Positions 12,091 to 24,314 of a stretch of DNA of 64,000 nt are shown here, one piece after another; the stretch's first letter is position 1; every line of letters begins with the position of its first letter. The stretch is from Sipunculus nudus (Eukaryota > Annelida > Sipuncula > Golfingiida > Sipunculidae): the NCBI GenBank assembly GCA_026874595.1, contig CM049309.1, positions 14,430,576-14,494,575 on the forward strand, written 5' to 3'. Below the pieces are notes generated by a model. The model searched no databases. It saw only the letters and a list, made by a program, of their open reading frames with translations, and was not told where the DNA came from. Made by a program: the position numbers and the translations under genes.

Positions 12091-12634
12091 TCGGCGGCTA
12101 CTAACCTGTATGAGCTAGCAGCGTGGTGTCACCGACTCTGAGCGTATAATATTATTTTGAAACAACACATAATTATTGGTCACTTTTGTAAGCCAAGGCA
12201 AGCACACAGGAATGAGCCTCACAAAAGCATTTTGGACACGGCTTGTTGCGTGCTTCTCTTTTTGATAACGATGACTAACCGCAAATACTAATTCACGCGT
12301 GGGCGAGGATCTGCACACGGTCATATATACTAGTGTACCAACTGATGCAACACTGGTCATACCTTACAATAAGGTTTTGCATGCAGCACTGCTGTTCTAG
12401 ATTTTTCTATTCGGGTTAATTCTATAAAAAGGCCTTGCATGGTCTTCATGCAGTAAATCTTGTTTCGGACGATCCTCTGCATGTATGCAACACTTCCGCT
12501 TTTCTAACATATCTTACAAGCAGAATAAATACCAGGGTAATTGTTAATATTAATGGTGTAGAGCATTTGAAGAAAATATAAGCAAAACGTGAGTATTTTA
12601 CTCTCTCTCTCTCTTTCTCTCTCTCTCTTTCTCT

Positions 12635-12684
<50 letters not shown>

Positions 12685-13440
12685 TTATATATAAATACAT
12701 ATATATTAGTATAAGGTGTGCTTGACTGCTGTAATAAAATAAGTTTTTATATGGATAGGTGCATGCCATATATAGCACACGAAAATTATCAATACGGGAA
12801 AATGTACGTGTATTGAAGTACACATTACTTACACTCTACATAAATTCTTTGTTCCGTGTACGTTGTTCCCGATATACAAGGAGATTTCGCTTGTCATATA
12901 TTTTAAAAATTCGACGTAAAGAAACTATTGGAAATTAATAAAACAAAATTTTATATTCGTATGCATGATAGACATGATTTTCACAAAGAATGCAAATGTG
13001 ACTGTGAAAATGCGGCGATAATATGTATGTGATTTTATATATAAATGATAAAAAAGTATCTTGAAATGCAATCATTTTTTAGAGTACCTGTTTATTAGTT
13101 TTATATGTTTTCTTATTGAGGCCTTAAACTCCTAATATGATAAAACACGACTCTGCAATATAGAAAAAAATGTGTAGGCTTTACTGCACAGCTGATTATC
13201 AAGAAAAAAAATTATCCTCTCAGTTAAAACCGCATAAAACATGAGTACAGTGACTCCTAAGATGTGTGTTTATTTTTGCCTCGTGCATGTGTTTTTGTCG
13301 TAAAAAGTCCAAATTATCACTGATGTATACGAGCATATCAATAAATGATCAAAGTTTTAGCTCGCAAACAGATCCCTTTTTTATCAATCTTGTTTTGGCA
13401 GATTTGTGATAACCCGTTGGTTGGGCTCTGGCCGACCGTG
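12091..13440. other. Intergenic stretch upstream of the plus TMEM205-like gene
   Basis: No gene was recognised. It holds a CT/TA microsatellite (12600-12685) and A/T-rich sequence. Confidence 0.4.
12600..12685. repeat. (CT)n followed by (TA)n microsatellite
   Basis: CTCTCT runs with TTTCTC interruptions pass into TATATA. The Arg-Glu repeat frame on the minus strand is its translation. Confidence 0.97.
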
Positions 13441-13450
13441 AAAGTATAGA

Positions 13451-13515
13451 TATAAACAGAGACTGCAGCACGTGATCCCCACCAAACAAACATCCGTCTG
13501 ACGTAATCGGGCATT
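13451..13515 (+). promoter_or_regulatory. Putative core promoter of the plus TMEM205-like gene
   Basis: GATATAAA (TATAAA at 13451-13456), an E-box CACGTG (13469-13474) and a CRE-like TGACGTAA (13499-13506) sit in the 65 bases before the ATG at 13516. This is a motif reading only; no transcript start is known. Confidence 0.45.
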
Positions 13516-13535
13516 ATGGGTCAGGTTTGGAGCAG
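13516..13535 (+). CDS. TMEM205: TMEM205-like (plus copy) coding exon 1
   Basis: Encodes MGQVWS plus two bases, donor GTCAGT. The start is chosen because no in-frame ATG precedes the family region in exon 2, and because the paralogue has the same 20-nt exon. Confidence 0.82.
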
Positions 13536-16500
13536 GTCAGTATTGTCCGTTTGTGCCCTTAAAGATTATGGCCCTCAAAGAACACATATTTAGTTATCGT
13601 ATTTATGAGATGGGATTTTGCATTTAAGCAAAAAAGTCTATAATGTAAAGCTTGAGGCAGAATCCCTTTGCAAAAACAAGGCCTGTACATGTATTTAAAA
13701 TCCACCGATGCACAAGTTGGTGTGTTTGACATTTTGTTTGCAGTTTTCAAATTCGCGGTTTTTCTTGAAAAATAAAACCACCGTGAACAAGACATTATAT
13801 CTACAAATATTAACAGTCGTTTATACTCTGGCCTCATTGGTGTCCCACGTATAAGCTTTCGTCATCTAAAAGTTTGATTTGTAAACAGTAACGAAGCAAG
13901 ATCAGTCACTAGGGAAAACAATTTATATGTTGTAATAACGGATAATGGTCCCACGTAAATGGTTTTATTTTGACTGTGTGATTAATATAACGCATGTTTT
14001 TCAAAGTTGAGTTCCTTTATAATTCTCGAATGTAATAATAAAGAGTATTATTGATTGAAAACCTTATTAATACAAATGGCGTCATGCTGGCAGGAGACTT
14101 TTAGACGAGCACTGGAGTAGTTTTAAGTGAACAAAGTCACAAACAAAAATTACATTCAGACCATCAGTGTAATTTTCTTGCAATTACAAATCGTATGCAG
14201 GATTTGTTTTTTACAATTTCTCATATTAATGTTAAAATCTCTGCTTAATTTTTTGTTCAGTTATGCAGAATGTGGTAGAACCTAATCAAAGTGATTGAAA
14301 AGCGTCACACTAATACCATCTAAAGATGTTCCCATTTATTAAACATGTATATATATGCATTGATAAGCGAAGTATCAACCCCCCGGGAGGAGGGGGACTT
14401 TCAAACATTGCAGATTACCCCTTCCCATGCGTGTTTTTGATCTATGTAAATTCGAGGACACATTTGCCTGAATAACCAAAATATTGCCCCGGAAATTATG
14501 CATTTTGTCCAAAAACATAGAGACTCTAAAAATATACTATATTCTGTAAAATACAAGGAGACCTGTAGATCAGTTCTCTTATCAATAAATAATTGGCTCA
14601 ACAGACTATCGGCATTAATAATATTCCAAGTTAAAAATACTGATTTCGATTTCACGGAAATGGTAGGAAATTATATCCCTATTCTGCATTTCGCATTTCC
14701 AGGAAAGGGGAAATTACCCATTTTCCTTGAAATTCATAACGCCCGCCATACCGCCCCCTCGTTATATCAAACCAAACTTTGCACTTTTATTGCATAAATT
14801 CTCATCTAACACTTGTTATACGAACAAGTCTCCCTTTTTTTAGCCGTACAATATAGTTTGCAGGCTCTTGTACTTTAGAAACATAATTATTTATATTCTC
14901 ATTCACTGTTTTCAGCATAAAAACACAGAGTCCGGTGTACACGGCTACCCCGCTGGTCTGCTCGGCCGTCCTGGTATCCGTGGCTCTTGGGGCGAGACAA
15001 TGGGACCCACAAGAACCGTCAACTTTAATCAGCTTTCTCCATCTCGGCAGCCTTGCAATGACAGTGGGGTCGCAGGTCTGGCACAATCTCGTGGCGAGTA
15101 AGACGATCAGATTCACTATCTAGCTTGTGTTGAACGTAACTTAAAGAAGTGATTCCATCCATGTATAGCATACGTTCAGTGTGTTTAGACTTTAACCGCA
15201 GTCTTAGGGTGTCATTGATTCCTTGGATTTAACTTTAATATTTTTTTCACGACTTTGATGAAGAATGTGTCAATGTGTCTGATGTGTCAATAGGATAATA
15301 AACGCTTTTGTGTATGCCCTAAAGAAAACACAAGCTACAACATAGAGATTTTGCATTTTTTGTAAAATTATTGTTTTATCAGACTGGCATTTAAATGGCC
15401 AGACGACGGACAAACGGTGATGCTACAGCTTAAATGACCTTCGGCCAGCTGAGATAAAATAAAAACAAGATAAATAAATGGTATGTCTAAGTATAACATT
15501 TGTTAGAATAAGTAACTATAACAGACTTCCGGGATGCGAGGATCATTTTCCATTTTGCTAATGTATTTGTTTAAGTCATTTAGGAGGGGAAAAAGAATAG
15601 AAAATCACGTGGGTCCACTGATTTTCTGACTTTTCAGGTCCCCCGATGCTGGAAATCCTACCACGTAATACCTTCATCGATCTCCAGGTGGCTCTGTTCT
15701 CCAGACTGTTCATGATGAACTCCGTGATGTCATCTGTTACCATAGCAACCTTTCTGATGAGACACCCCACGTGGCAGTTACAGGATGGCGAAGGTTTACA
15801 GGTAAAATGCTTAGTTTGTGCATTAAAAATATATTCCTCTGGTGATTTTATCTGATTTAGATGTTTCCCTCTTTTATTGCAGATGTCTAAAGTATATGCC
15901 AATGTCAATGACATCAGTGAAATATATATAATGATGTCACCTTTGACCTGTGTGCACGGCCTATATCATATTGAGGCTAAGGCATGGCATCCTATGTCGA
16001 CCGACGTTGAATAAACAGTTGGCCATATACACAATTACACATAACAGTCTTACCGTATAAATCATGACGTTCATTTCAGTTATACGTTACATGAAGGCAT
16101 GGACCTTCTTTTTGATAAAATACTTGCTGATAAATAATAGCAAAAGCGCGTGCATTCCATAATTACGATTGGTTACTTCATGAACTGAATATTATCAATT
16201 CAGAGGGTGTTATTTTTAAATAGACCATTCAGATAAGCTGCAGTTTTCGTGCTGCAAACTATTATCAAAATCTATATTTATGAAAGCTACTTGTAAATGT
16301 ACATAACAGTAACAAATTGTGACTTTTTTATATTAGTGAAAAATATCATTGCAGTTATTTGCTCTGGTGACCAGCTTCGTTGGCAACGCCTTGAACAGTG
16401 TTTGTTTTCTGCCAATGAGCACCAAGGCCGACCTAGACCTGCGCGAGATTGACAAGATGGATCGAGAGACCATACTGATTAACCCGGCATGGACAAAGGC

Positions 16501-16615
16501 CCACAGAAACTTCCAATTCATTCATGGAGTGGGTTTAGGCATCAGCATGCTAGGGTTATTTGGTAGTTCTGTATATCTATACCTCCTTGCAAAGGGATCC
16601 CTGAAGATATTTTAA
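13516..16615 (+). CDS. TMEM205: TMEM205-like multi-pass membrane protein, complete, four coding exons
   Basis: Exons 13516-13535, 14916-15097, 15638-15801 and 16355-16615 join in phase (2, 1, 0) to give 208 residues; human TMEM205 has 189. Donors are GTCAGT, GTAAGA and GTAAAA. Acceptors are TTTTCAG, TTTTCAG and TTGCAG. The protein has MGQVWSS (possible myristoylation of Gly2), a hydrophobic stretch at about 19-33, WDPQEPSTLIS then a second helix at about 43-66, the family signature ILPRNTF followed by a third helix, the LFALVTSFVGNALN helix (matching human LFLSLTLATVNA), a basic/acidic loop and a last helix before KGSLKIF. The order matches TMEM205 throughout. The molecular activity of this family is not established. 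It is divergent from its paralogue at 258-1170. Confidence 0.92.
14916..15097 (+). CDS. TMEM205: TMEM205-like (plus copy) coding exon 2
   Basis: 182 nt, identical in length and phase to the paralogue's exon at 258-439. Encodes the first two hydrophobic segments and WDPQEPSTLIS. The long minus-strand frame here is an antisense shadow. Confidence 0.92.
15638..15801 (+). CDS. TMEM205: TMEM205-like (plus copy) coding exon 3
   Basis: 164 nt, phase 1 in, phase 0 out at CAG|GTAAAA. Encodes ILPRNTF (human family member has SLPRHTF) and a hydrophobic helix. Confidence 0.93.
16355..16615 (+). CDS. TMEM205: TMEM205-like (plus copy) terminal coding exon
   Basis: 261 nt including TAA. Encodes the fourth helix, a charged loop with the family-typical NFQFIHGVG segment, and the last helix. 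Confidence 0.93.
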   Translation, partial: LFALVTSFVGNALNSVCFLPMSTKADLDLREIDKMDRETILINPAWTKAHRNFQFIHGVGLGISMLGLFGSSVYLYLLAKGSLKIF

Positions 16616-17289
16616 ACACGTGGTTTATTGCAATGTACTTTTTTGCATATATTAGTTATGTGCCATATCTGTAACATAACAAAATTGAGGCACAAGTAAA
16701 ACTGTATTGGTCTGGGTTCATTGCATGTGTGTTTTGTGCTATCCCTGGATGCCTATAATTTCATAAATTTGTGATATCAAACAAAGAACCGGTCAAGGAA
16801 AGTTCATCATGAAAAAATGTATTAAAATGAAACAAGTGAATGGGGTATGACAGTCCAGCTTATTACAACAGGAGACTAAAAGGTATCATCATCCTATATA
16901 TAACATTGTTTGATCTATGAGAAATCTGTATATCATATGAGTTAAGGCCGTGTCACTGAACTATCGTCTCTTTGGGAACATTATTTTCTAAATCCTGTCA
17001 GATCATAGTTCCAATTGCCATATCGGCCCTCTGGCATTACGACCAGTTTACTGGCAGTCGAGTAGGCTTACCAGCCCAATTATCCATGCCTACTGCATGA
17101 GTAAGTTCGAATTGGCAACGAATTAATTTTTTTTTTAATGAAATAATTTTTCGTCAAGTGGTACAGACTATATAAAGTTTTCATTCTGAAACATACTGAT
17201 GTAGTCTCAGCTTAGATACTGAAATATCACAGAAGTGGCCTGAGAATTTGAGCGCGCTTTTTGAAGGATACTTCTTGAGCTATCGCTGC

Positions 17290-17660
17290 TTAAAGCCAGC
17301 TATTCACTTACCTTTTCTATAAAATTTATGTGATTGCTGGCCTACTCGGGGTACATGATAATGAACTGTAGATGATTCCTGTTAAGAAACGTTCTTATAA
17401 CGGCTCTGTGATGGATGTATGAGCTTGTTTATTATAAGCTGTTATAACACATGGTACAAGCGCCAGTGTTGACAAACAGAAAATTCATGTAACCTAATGT
17501 ATTAGATTGCATTTATGCGGAATTTGAAAATTCACTAGTAGTAAAACGCACTTTGCAAAGCTCTAGTTCGTCAGACATGCCACCAGATGTCCTGGTTGAA
17601 CGTGTATGTTATATTTTAGCGCCTCCCGCATGTTGTAAACACGTAGATATAAACAAAACG
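17290..17660. repeat. Dispersed repeat family C, copy 1
   Basis: Shares ACTTACCTTTTCT, CTGTGATGGATG...GAGCTTGTTTAT, GTTGACAAACAGAAAA, TTCGTC and TATAAACAAAACGA with 29690-30010. Non-coding; both copies lie within or next to genes. Confidence 0.7.
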
Positions 17661-19261
17661 AACAGCCTGTGTGCGGTGGGATTGGCTTTTTTTCTGGCCT
17701 TTTCTTTAGGTTCAAGGAAATATCTTTAGTAAATAGACGCAAGATATCGGAATAGGCCACTGTCATGCTGACAATAATCTCGGAGGAGGCCACAAGCTCA
17801 GCTGCCCGCTTACGAAGCAGTGTACTGAAAAGCAGCAAGAGGAATATCTGCCCTACTGGTGTGGTACCGAAAATAAAGAACATGTCGCCTGTCTCCTTGT
17901 AAACTTCCAAAGAGAAAAAAATTAAATTAAATTAAAACTTGTAAATCGAGTTTTAAAGTTGGCCTTTCTGTAAATACCAGTCCGATGTTTATAAACAAAT
18001 GCTGTAGGTGATATTAACTATCTGTGGTGCGGTGTTGCCAGTCTTAACATTCCACTATCATATCTGATTTTTTTTTTCACGAATCTATAGAATTAATGGT
18101 TCATGAAGAATTGTGTATTGGCAACATAATAACCGAAATTCCCTTTGTGGTAAAATAAAGATATTTTTGTTTAAATTAAACGTTGAATTTAAATATAATG
18201 GAATTTAGATATTTTTTTATATATAATATAAATATATATAATATATTAATGAAGTATAAACCGCCATTAGGTGTTAAGGTATAAGGAGAAAGATCACGTA
18301 TCAATATTCGTTCCTCTCTGTATTTTACACATTATTATAATTATAGTGGATTGGAATCTTCTTCATGCTTAATTGATAGATTTGACCACATTTGCACAAA
18401 TGTCAGTTTGTTATAGAGATTATTGAAGTTAAGCAGAAATAATAAACGAAGAAACGTAAAATTTATTAAATAAAAATAAAGCTTGTTAATGTTAAAAATA
18501 AAACTGGAACAAATTATGCTTTGTGTGTTTTTTATTCATGCCGTACTGACAGCCAAGTCAAAATGTATGTGTGTGTGTGTATATATATATTATATAAAAA
18601 TCTATATTTTTATATCCCGAATGAATGATTGCCAGTCGTAAATATGAATAGAATATTACTGTCACAACAAGTACACAAATTGGACAAACAAGTAATTGAA
18701 TGATTCACTGCGTAACCACGATCAACAAATACATAAACCTCATCATTTTATCAATGATATGTATACTTAACAGTACTTTTATGATGTACGTAACTCATCT
18801 ACAGTCTGCGCTAGATGTGGCATTGTATATCCGTAATAAGCATTATCACTACTGTCAACAATATGCTTATGTATCCTACACGTACGGAGGCTTTGTCCCT
18901 GTGATATATTTTTTATCTGTTTATCCCTTTCTGTTTTAAATTTAAATATCAATGATTTATTACCCAATGTATAGTACAGTCAGATGTGCAAAACTGAGGA
19001 AATATTTAAAACAATTATGAACTTGTATACTTCGGTACTGAACGCAAAAAAAGTGAACATGTGAATGATTATCAGCTTGTCACAGTGTAATACTAGGTAG
19101 CGTTACATCTAGTGTTTCCATACAAGCATTCTGTTTTCCGTATTCTGCATGAAACATCCAAATAGACTATTCGCACTTGAAGGCCGGTGTTTCTTTGGAA
19201 GCACGCTTCAGTCTTTGAACCTTTAAAACACATAAACAGAAAATTACATAATGTGAGGTAA

Positions 19262-19311
<50 letters not shown>

Positions 19312-19320
19312 CGAGCGAGG
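19262..19320. repeat. (GT)n(GA)n microsatellite
   Basis: Short TG run followed by GAGAGA repeats. Confidence 0.96.
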
Positions 19321-20116
19321 ATATAACACTGTAACGTTGTCCTAATGACCCACATTCTATGGCGTTAAACCTTCAGGTCAAGCAAACGTATTCAAAACCT
19401 CATTATATTATCATATAACATAATTGGTTAACATAAAATTATTAATGTAGATTTTAAATAACATGAACCCAATTCCTGGAGGAAAACCATTTTTTTAAAC
19501 CATCTATTTAAAAAAAAAAAAAACTGTGGTTGTGTAATTTGTTAAAAAAAATATTTGCACAAAACTATGAGCACTGCCAACTCGGCAATGACGTCACCCA
19601 CTGGGAAAGTAAAAGCACAGTATTTCTGCCGCTGTCAGTCCCAAATTTCCAGCAGAGAATTAAAACAACGTGCATTTATAGATCTCAGTTGTTGATAAAA
19701 TTCAGTCCATCATATGTGTACTAGCCAATCAAATCAGGAAAAAGTCCGGGATCTGGATGATATGCTCCATTCACACTACAAACGCACGTGGAATATGTTA
19801 CTTCACCAATAGTAAACATTTCCCTGGACCCAAAACTAAGTAGAAGAAGTTAAATTTTCGAACATCCATTACTCGGTAAAAAACTTATGTATTTTAATGT
19901 GGTCAATCTCGCTTACTAAAAGACTATGATAAAAATGAAAACAAAAATCAAAGAATTTGCCAGGCAGGGTCACACTGCATGGCATTAGTTGGTAAGGGAT
20001 AGATAGGAGAAATCTTGAATACAAATTGAGCAGCAGTTCAGAGCAATATTTATATGTAAAATTAAAACATTCAGAATTGTGCTTTGGTTGAAGTAGGATC
20101 TTATTGTATCATAATT

Positions 20117-20122
20117 TTTATT
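20117..20122 (-). promoter_or_regulatory. Possible poly(A) signal of the lectin/scavenger receptor gene
   Basis: AATAAA on the minus strand about 230 bases after the stop codon at 20354. Confidence 0.35.
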
Positions 20123-20353
20123 ATGTAGAATATCTGTCAGGTGCATTCCTGGTATACCTTGAAGAACATAGAAAATAGAACGACGATTAAGGGTATGATC
20201 AGCAAATGGAAACAGTTTACTTTCTAATTGATCGATAAAGCTTCATGATAAAAGTCAACCAGTCGTTTTGATTATCACCAAGAAGATGCCAGGCATGGCA
20301 TAAAGTAAATCTGTGCGGATAAATCTACAAAATAATGGCGCTTACTATGGTCA

Positions 20354-20523
20354 TCACTTGTTCCTTTTCAGGCACTGTACAACAATCATGATACCTGCAA
20401 CCAGAGCAATGATGAAGCAGACACACGACAACCCTACAGCCCATCCAGCAGCTGGGCAGTCCTTTGTCCCTGTTCCCTCTGCTGTACACGGGCATATAGG
20501 GCAGTCAGTTTCCGGACAGGAAA
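20354..20523 (-). CDS. Receptor exon 14: juxtamembrane Cys region, TM helix, short tail, stop
   Basis: Acceptor TTTATTGCAG, phase 1 in. Encodes CPETDCPICPC, then the helix GWAVGLSCVCFIIALVAGIM, then VVQCLKRNK and TGA. The cytoplasmic tail is only a few residues, so signalling would need a partner. Confidence 0.9.
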
Positions 20524-23500
20524 CTGCAATAAATAAATAAATAAATAAAAGAGAAATTAAAATTACACTGAATCGGTCCCATATACCTTCTACAAAAACA
20601 AAACCAATCCTTTCTCTGCCCCCCCCCCCCCTGTGTTTCAGTGACTCTCGTACAGACACTCCCCCTTGTTTCGTAGAAATCGGTTGATTTGGTGTGTATA
20701 ATCCTGCTAATTTATGGTGCTAACAGGCAAACCAACTAACAAACGGAAAACATCCAATACATAACCTGCTTGGGCATGCGTGCCTCTTTAATTAGGTAAA
20801 ATAGTTCCCACGCAAAAAAAAGTATAATGTAAATGGTTAACACCTTTTAAAAGTCTTCGGGTGCTCGGCCGCGTCCTTGGGAGTTAGGCTACGCTCTCTA
20901 CACAGCGCTTTACCTATAAGGCTACTACCTATATCTTAAGGCGCTGTTTGTTATGACCTCGTATCCTGAATTGCAACACCAGAGGGGAGCACTGTATTTT
21001 TGTCCAATCAGGTGAGACCTTGTGCTGGAAGACACTGCCAAGCGAGGAATACACGGAGCCAATCATGTTCATTTCGTTTTGAGTGACAGCTCTTCCCTCA
21101 GCGTAACCGGCTGAACAGGCCACAGGCTGAGAGAGAATTGCCCCCGACGTGGTTTGCTTAGGGCCATGGACACATAGGATGCTCGGCCCGTGTGCTGTAA
21201 TTTAAACGAAACGTAACAACAAAGGCTGCGTGCACACCTCGCTGGCTGGTTTCAGTTCTGCAGACAACAGATACATGGCTATGCTAACACAGTCATAATT
21301 GAATCGGTCGATGATGCGAGAATGCAAAGGGAGCAATTTAAATTCGACCGGAAACACATCAAGCGGCGCTTGAAGCGCAGCAATGGGCGGAGCCAGGATG
21401 CCTGTCGAGAGTTTGTTTATTGGCATCTGATTGGCTGCTTGTCACATCATACGCACGTTTATTCAGTGGACAACGAACCGCCATCTGGTGCCTAAATATA
21501 TCATAAACGGTCAAAGCTGGCAGCGTGAAAATCAGTTGCTTCTGATCTTTAGAAGCGCAAGATTTCCGCTGCCTCGGGAGCGTAGAGTTAGGCCGAGCAC
21601 CCGAAAGCTTGTGTAAAAGAGGGGGGGGGGGGGGAGGTGTCAACAATTTACGTTACTTTTTGTAATGGTATACCCTTAATGCCGGCAAAGTGACGTGCGA
21701 CGTCTGGACATGATGCTATACAAAAGAAGATGGCACGTGGACATTTCTTAAATGCTCGCGAAGAATGAACGAGTCAGGGTTTTATAAGAACACGGAATAT
21801 ATGCGACACAAAGATACTTCGAGGACAGTCTCAAATCTAGCGCCATATCAGCCCTCTGATATTACGACCAGATTACTTGCTGTCAGAGTGCCTTTACATC
21901 TAGGTCTGAGGAATGCATTTTAAGACCCCATCAGGATGTTAATATTTTCGTCATATTTGACAAGCTCATGGCCTATAGGCAGTTGACATAAACCAGACTA
22001 ATCGTTAGCATTTTTAGTATACTTTCTAGCAACACCAAACATGAGCGAGAAAAGTTCCGCATATTGGTAAACCTCTCTGCATGTTTGTTGAATTTCTGAC
22101 CGCATGAATACTGGCATGGCTCGCACGGGTTACTAGATGCAGCCAACTTGTATGCGATACAGGAAAATGACTCGTTTACCATAGAGACGGAGTTTCAATT
22201 TGGGTTATGAGTTCACATGTATTCTCTAGTGTTAAGTCATCATTCGTAGCACAATGTTAAGATTATGGGCTGTTTACCACAATATGAATGCAACATGATG
22301 GAAGACCACTGCGATGCATTCCTCGATATTACTTGTATCACGACTCAAGTAAGCTTACAAGCTCAATTATCATTGCCTACTGAGTCGGGTTGTCACGGCT
22401 ATCACAAGACCGGAATCTGTCTGCTGAGGGAGCATGGCGGCGATATGACCCGTACCGCCAAGGAAGAAGACACACTGACGCTTTTAAGTGTATGAAGACC
22501 ACACTTAGATAAATATCTTTACCTCTTACCTTTGTCACAGCTTTCCCCCACGTATCCGCTCAGACATTTACCACCATGACAGCTGCCATCAGTTTTATCA
22601 CATGAAAGGCTCTGACACTTCTTGCACCGGTTGAGGCAGCCTTCTCCCCAGAACCCATCGGAGCAGACTGTTGAATAATGGTAAAATGCATCGCACTCAA
22701 ATACATTTCATTATGTGATAATCCACTTTGCCATTTTTTAAAATTAATAATATTGTGAGATGGGCCCATTATAAACAAGTGACCAGATGGTAAAAACGCT
22801 CTTGTTTTTGCTTAAAACTAATATGTAGGGATGTCCTTCAGTATATCTTGTCTGTTTTCCTTTGACTCTCTTGTCGCGTTTGTTGCAGGAGGAAGTACAA
22901 GTATAACGTTTTCGGATCCGTACGTGTGTTGATGTATCTGCGTATCGACAAAGACTTAGCTCTTATCTTAGAATATAAGAACCTGCAATCTGGGTCTATT
23001 TTCTCTGAAACCTTACAGCTGGATTGCGTCGGCGTTTAAACAATTTTTATGTTATAATAAACGATATTTTTAAGCTTAGCTTTTTTCACTCCTCCATGAG
23101 AGAAACTGTTAAAGTAGGGCCACTCGGTCTAATGTAAATGTCTACATTGAGTCCTGTTCGGTTAGAATATGAGGCAATGTCTTTACACAGGATGAAAAAA
23201 TGAAGACGCAGTAGGCATTAACTATCGGCAAACTACCAATCATTCTCTTGAGTAACATCTGCCTAATAAGTGTCTAGGTAGACAAATTATGAAAATATTG
23301 CCACGGTAATAAACCATGATACGGTACCGTCACAAGTTTCTCCTGCGTGACGTGGCAGACAGACGCCTGACGGGCACGTTCCGTTTCTGGCTTCACACGG
23401 GATCCCAAGACAGGAAGGACAACTGTGGATACAATTAGGTCCCCAGGTTCCTGGACTGCATTCTGTGCAAGATTTATACATACAGTGGCCTTAAATACAT

Positions 23501-24237
23501 ATACATAATGTAAAATTGAAGAAAGAGTATGGTTTTTATCAGACTGGGGTTTAACCATTTATCTAGATTAGCTATAAAAAGGGAACTATAGGTTTAAGGA
23601 AACCCTCCCTTACGTGTGTGTAAGGGTATGTGTGTGAGTGAGATGTTAGTAATATTAGACTGACCCAGTCGATGCAATGTTTAAAACATAATTCCTCCCA
23701 CTAACAGAGCTAAACTTTCTTTGCTGTGCCGCAAAGCTTAGAATAGAACTTTACTGCCAGTACAGCTCTCTGGATGACTATCAGAGATAATAGAGCTGGC
23801 ACTGAGTTACGTCCATCGGTACATGAAATCACATTTTATTTTTAGTATTATAGTAGTTAAAATACTAAAGCCTTGGGAAGGATACTATAATATAATATAT
23901 GTAGGTCGGCGTATTATTTGTTCTGATTGGGGGGGGGGGGGGATTGTGTCAATACATTTAAAATTGAGCACATGTTGGGGCAGAGTTGAAGCCCTTTCGA
24001 CATAATGCTAGAAACAATGCCAAATAATTGCAGAGTGACACATGAGAAAATATTTCCCCATATATAATTACCATGTTTGTGCAATATCCAACTTACGATG
24101 CATGAAGACTTTATATATATTAGTGACAAATATACATATAGTTTTGTACCCTATTGGGTCCCCTACCCCTGGTGTGCTAGCTATGAATTATTACATATAA
24201 TACACGTACACGCAAACACCAACTAAAAACAGTTTGG

Positions 24238-24314
<77 letters not shown>

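Larger units (their letters stand above)
16616..20116. other. Intergenic between convergent genes; repeats only
   Basis: Contains the 3'UTR of the plus TMEM205-like gene, a member of repeat family C (17290-17660), TA/GA microsatellites and short unsupported frames. The minus-strand frame 17563-17910 overlaps family C and is not considered a gene. Confidence 0.45.

Noticed and set aside
17563-17910. 115-codon minus-strand frame with a hydrophobic start
   Set aside because: It overlaps dispersed repeat family C, with no similarity to a known protein and no splice sites that extend it.
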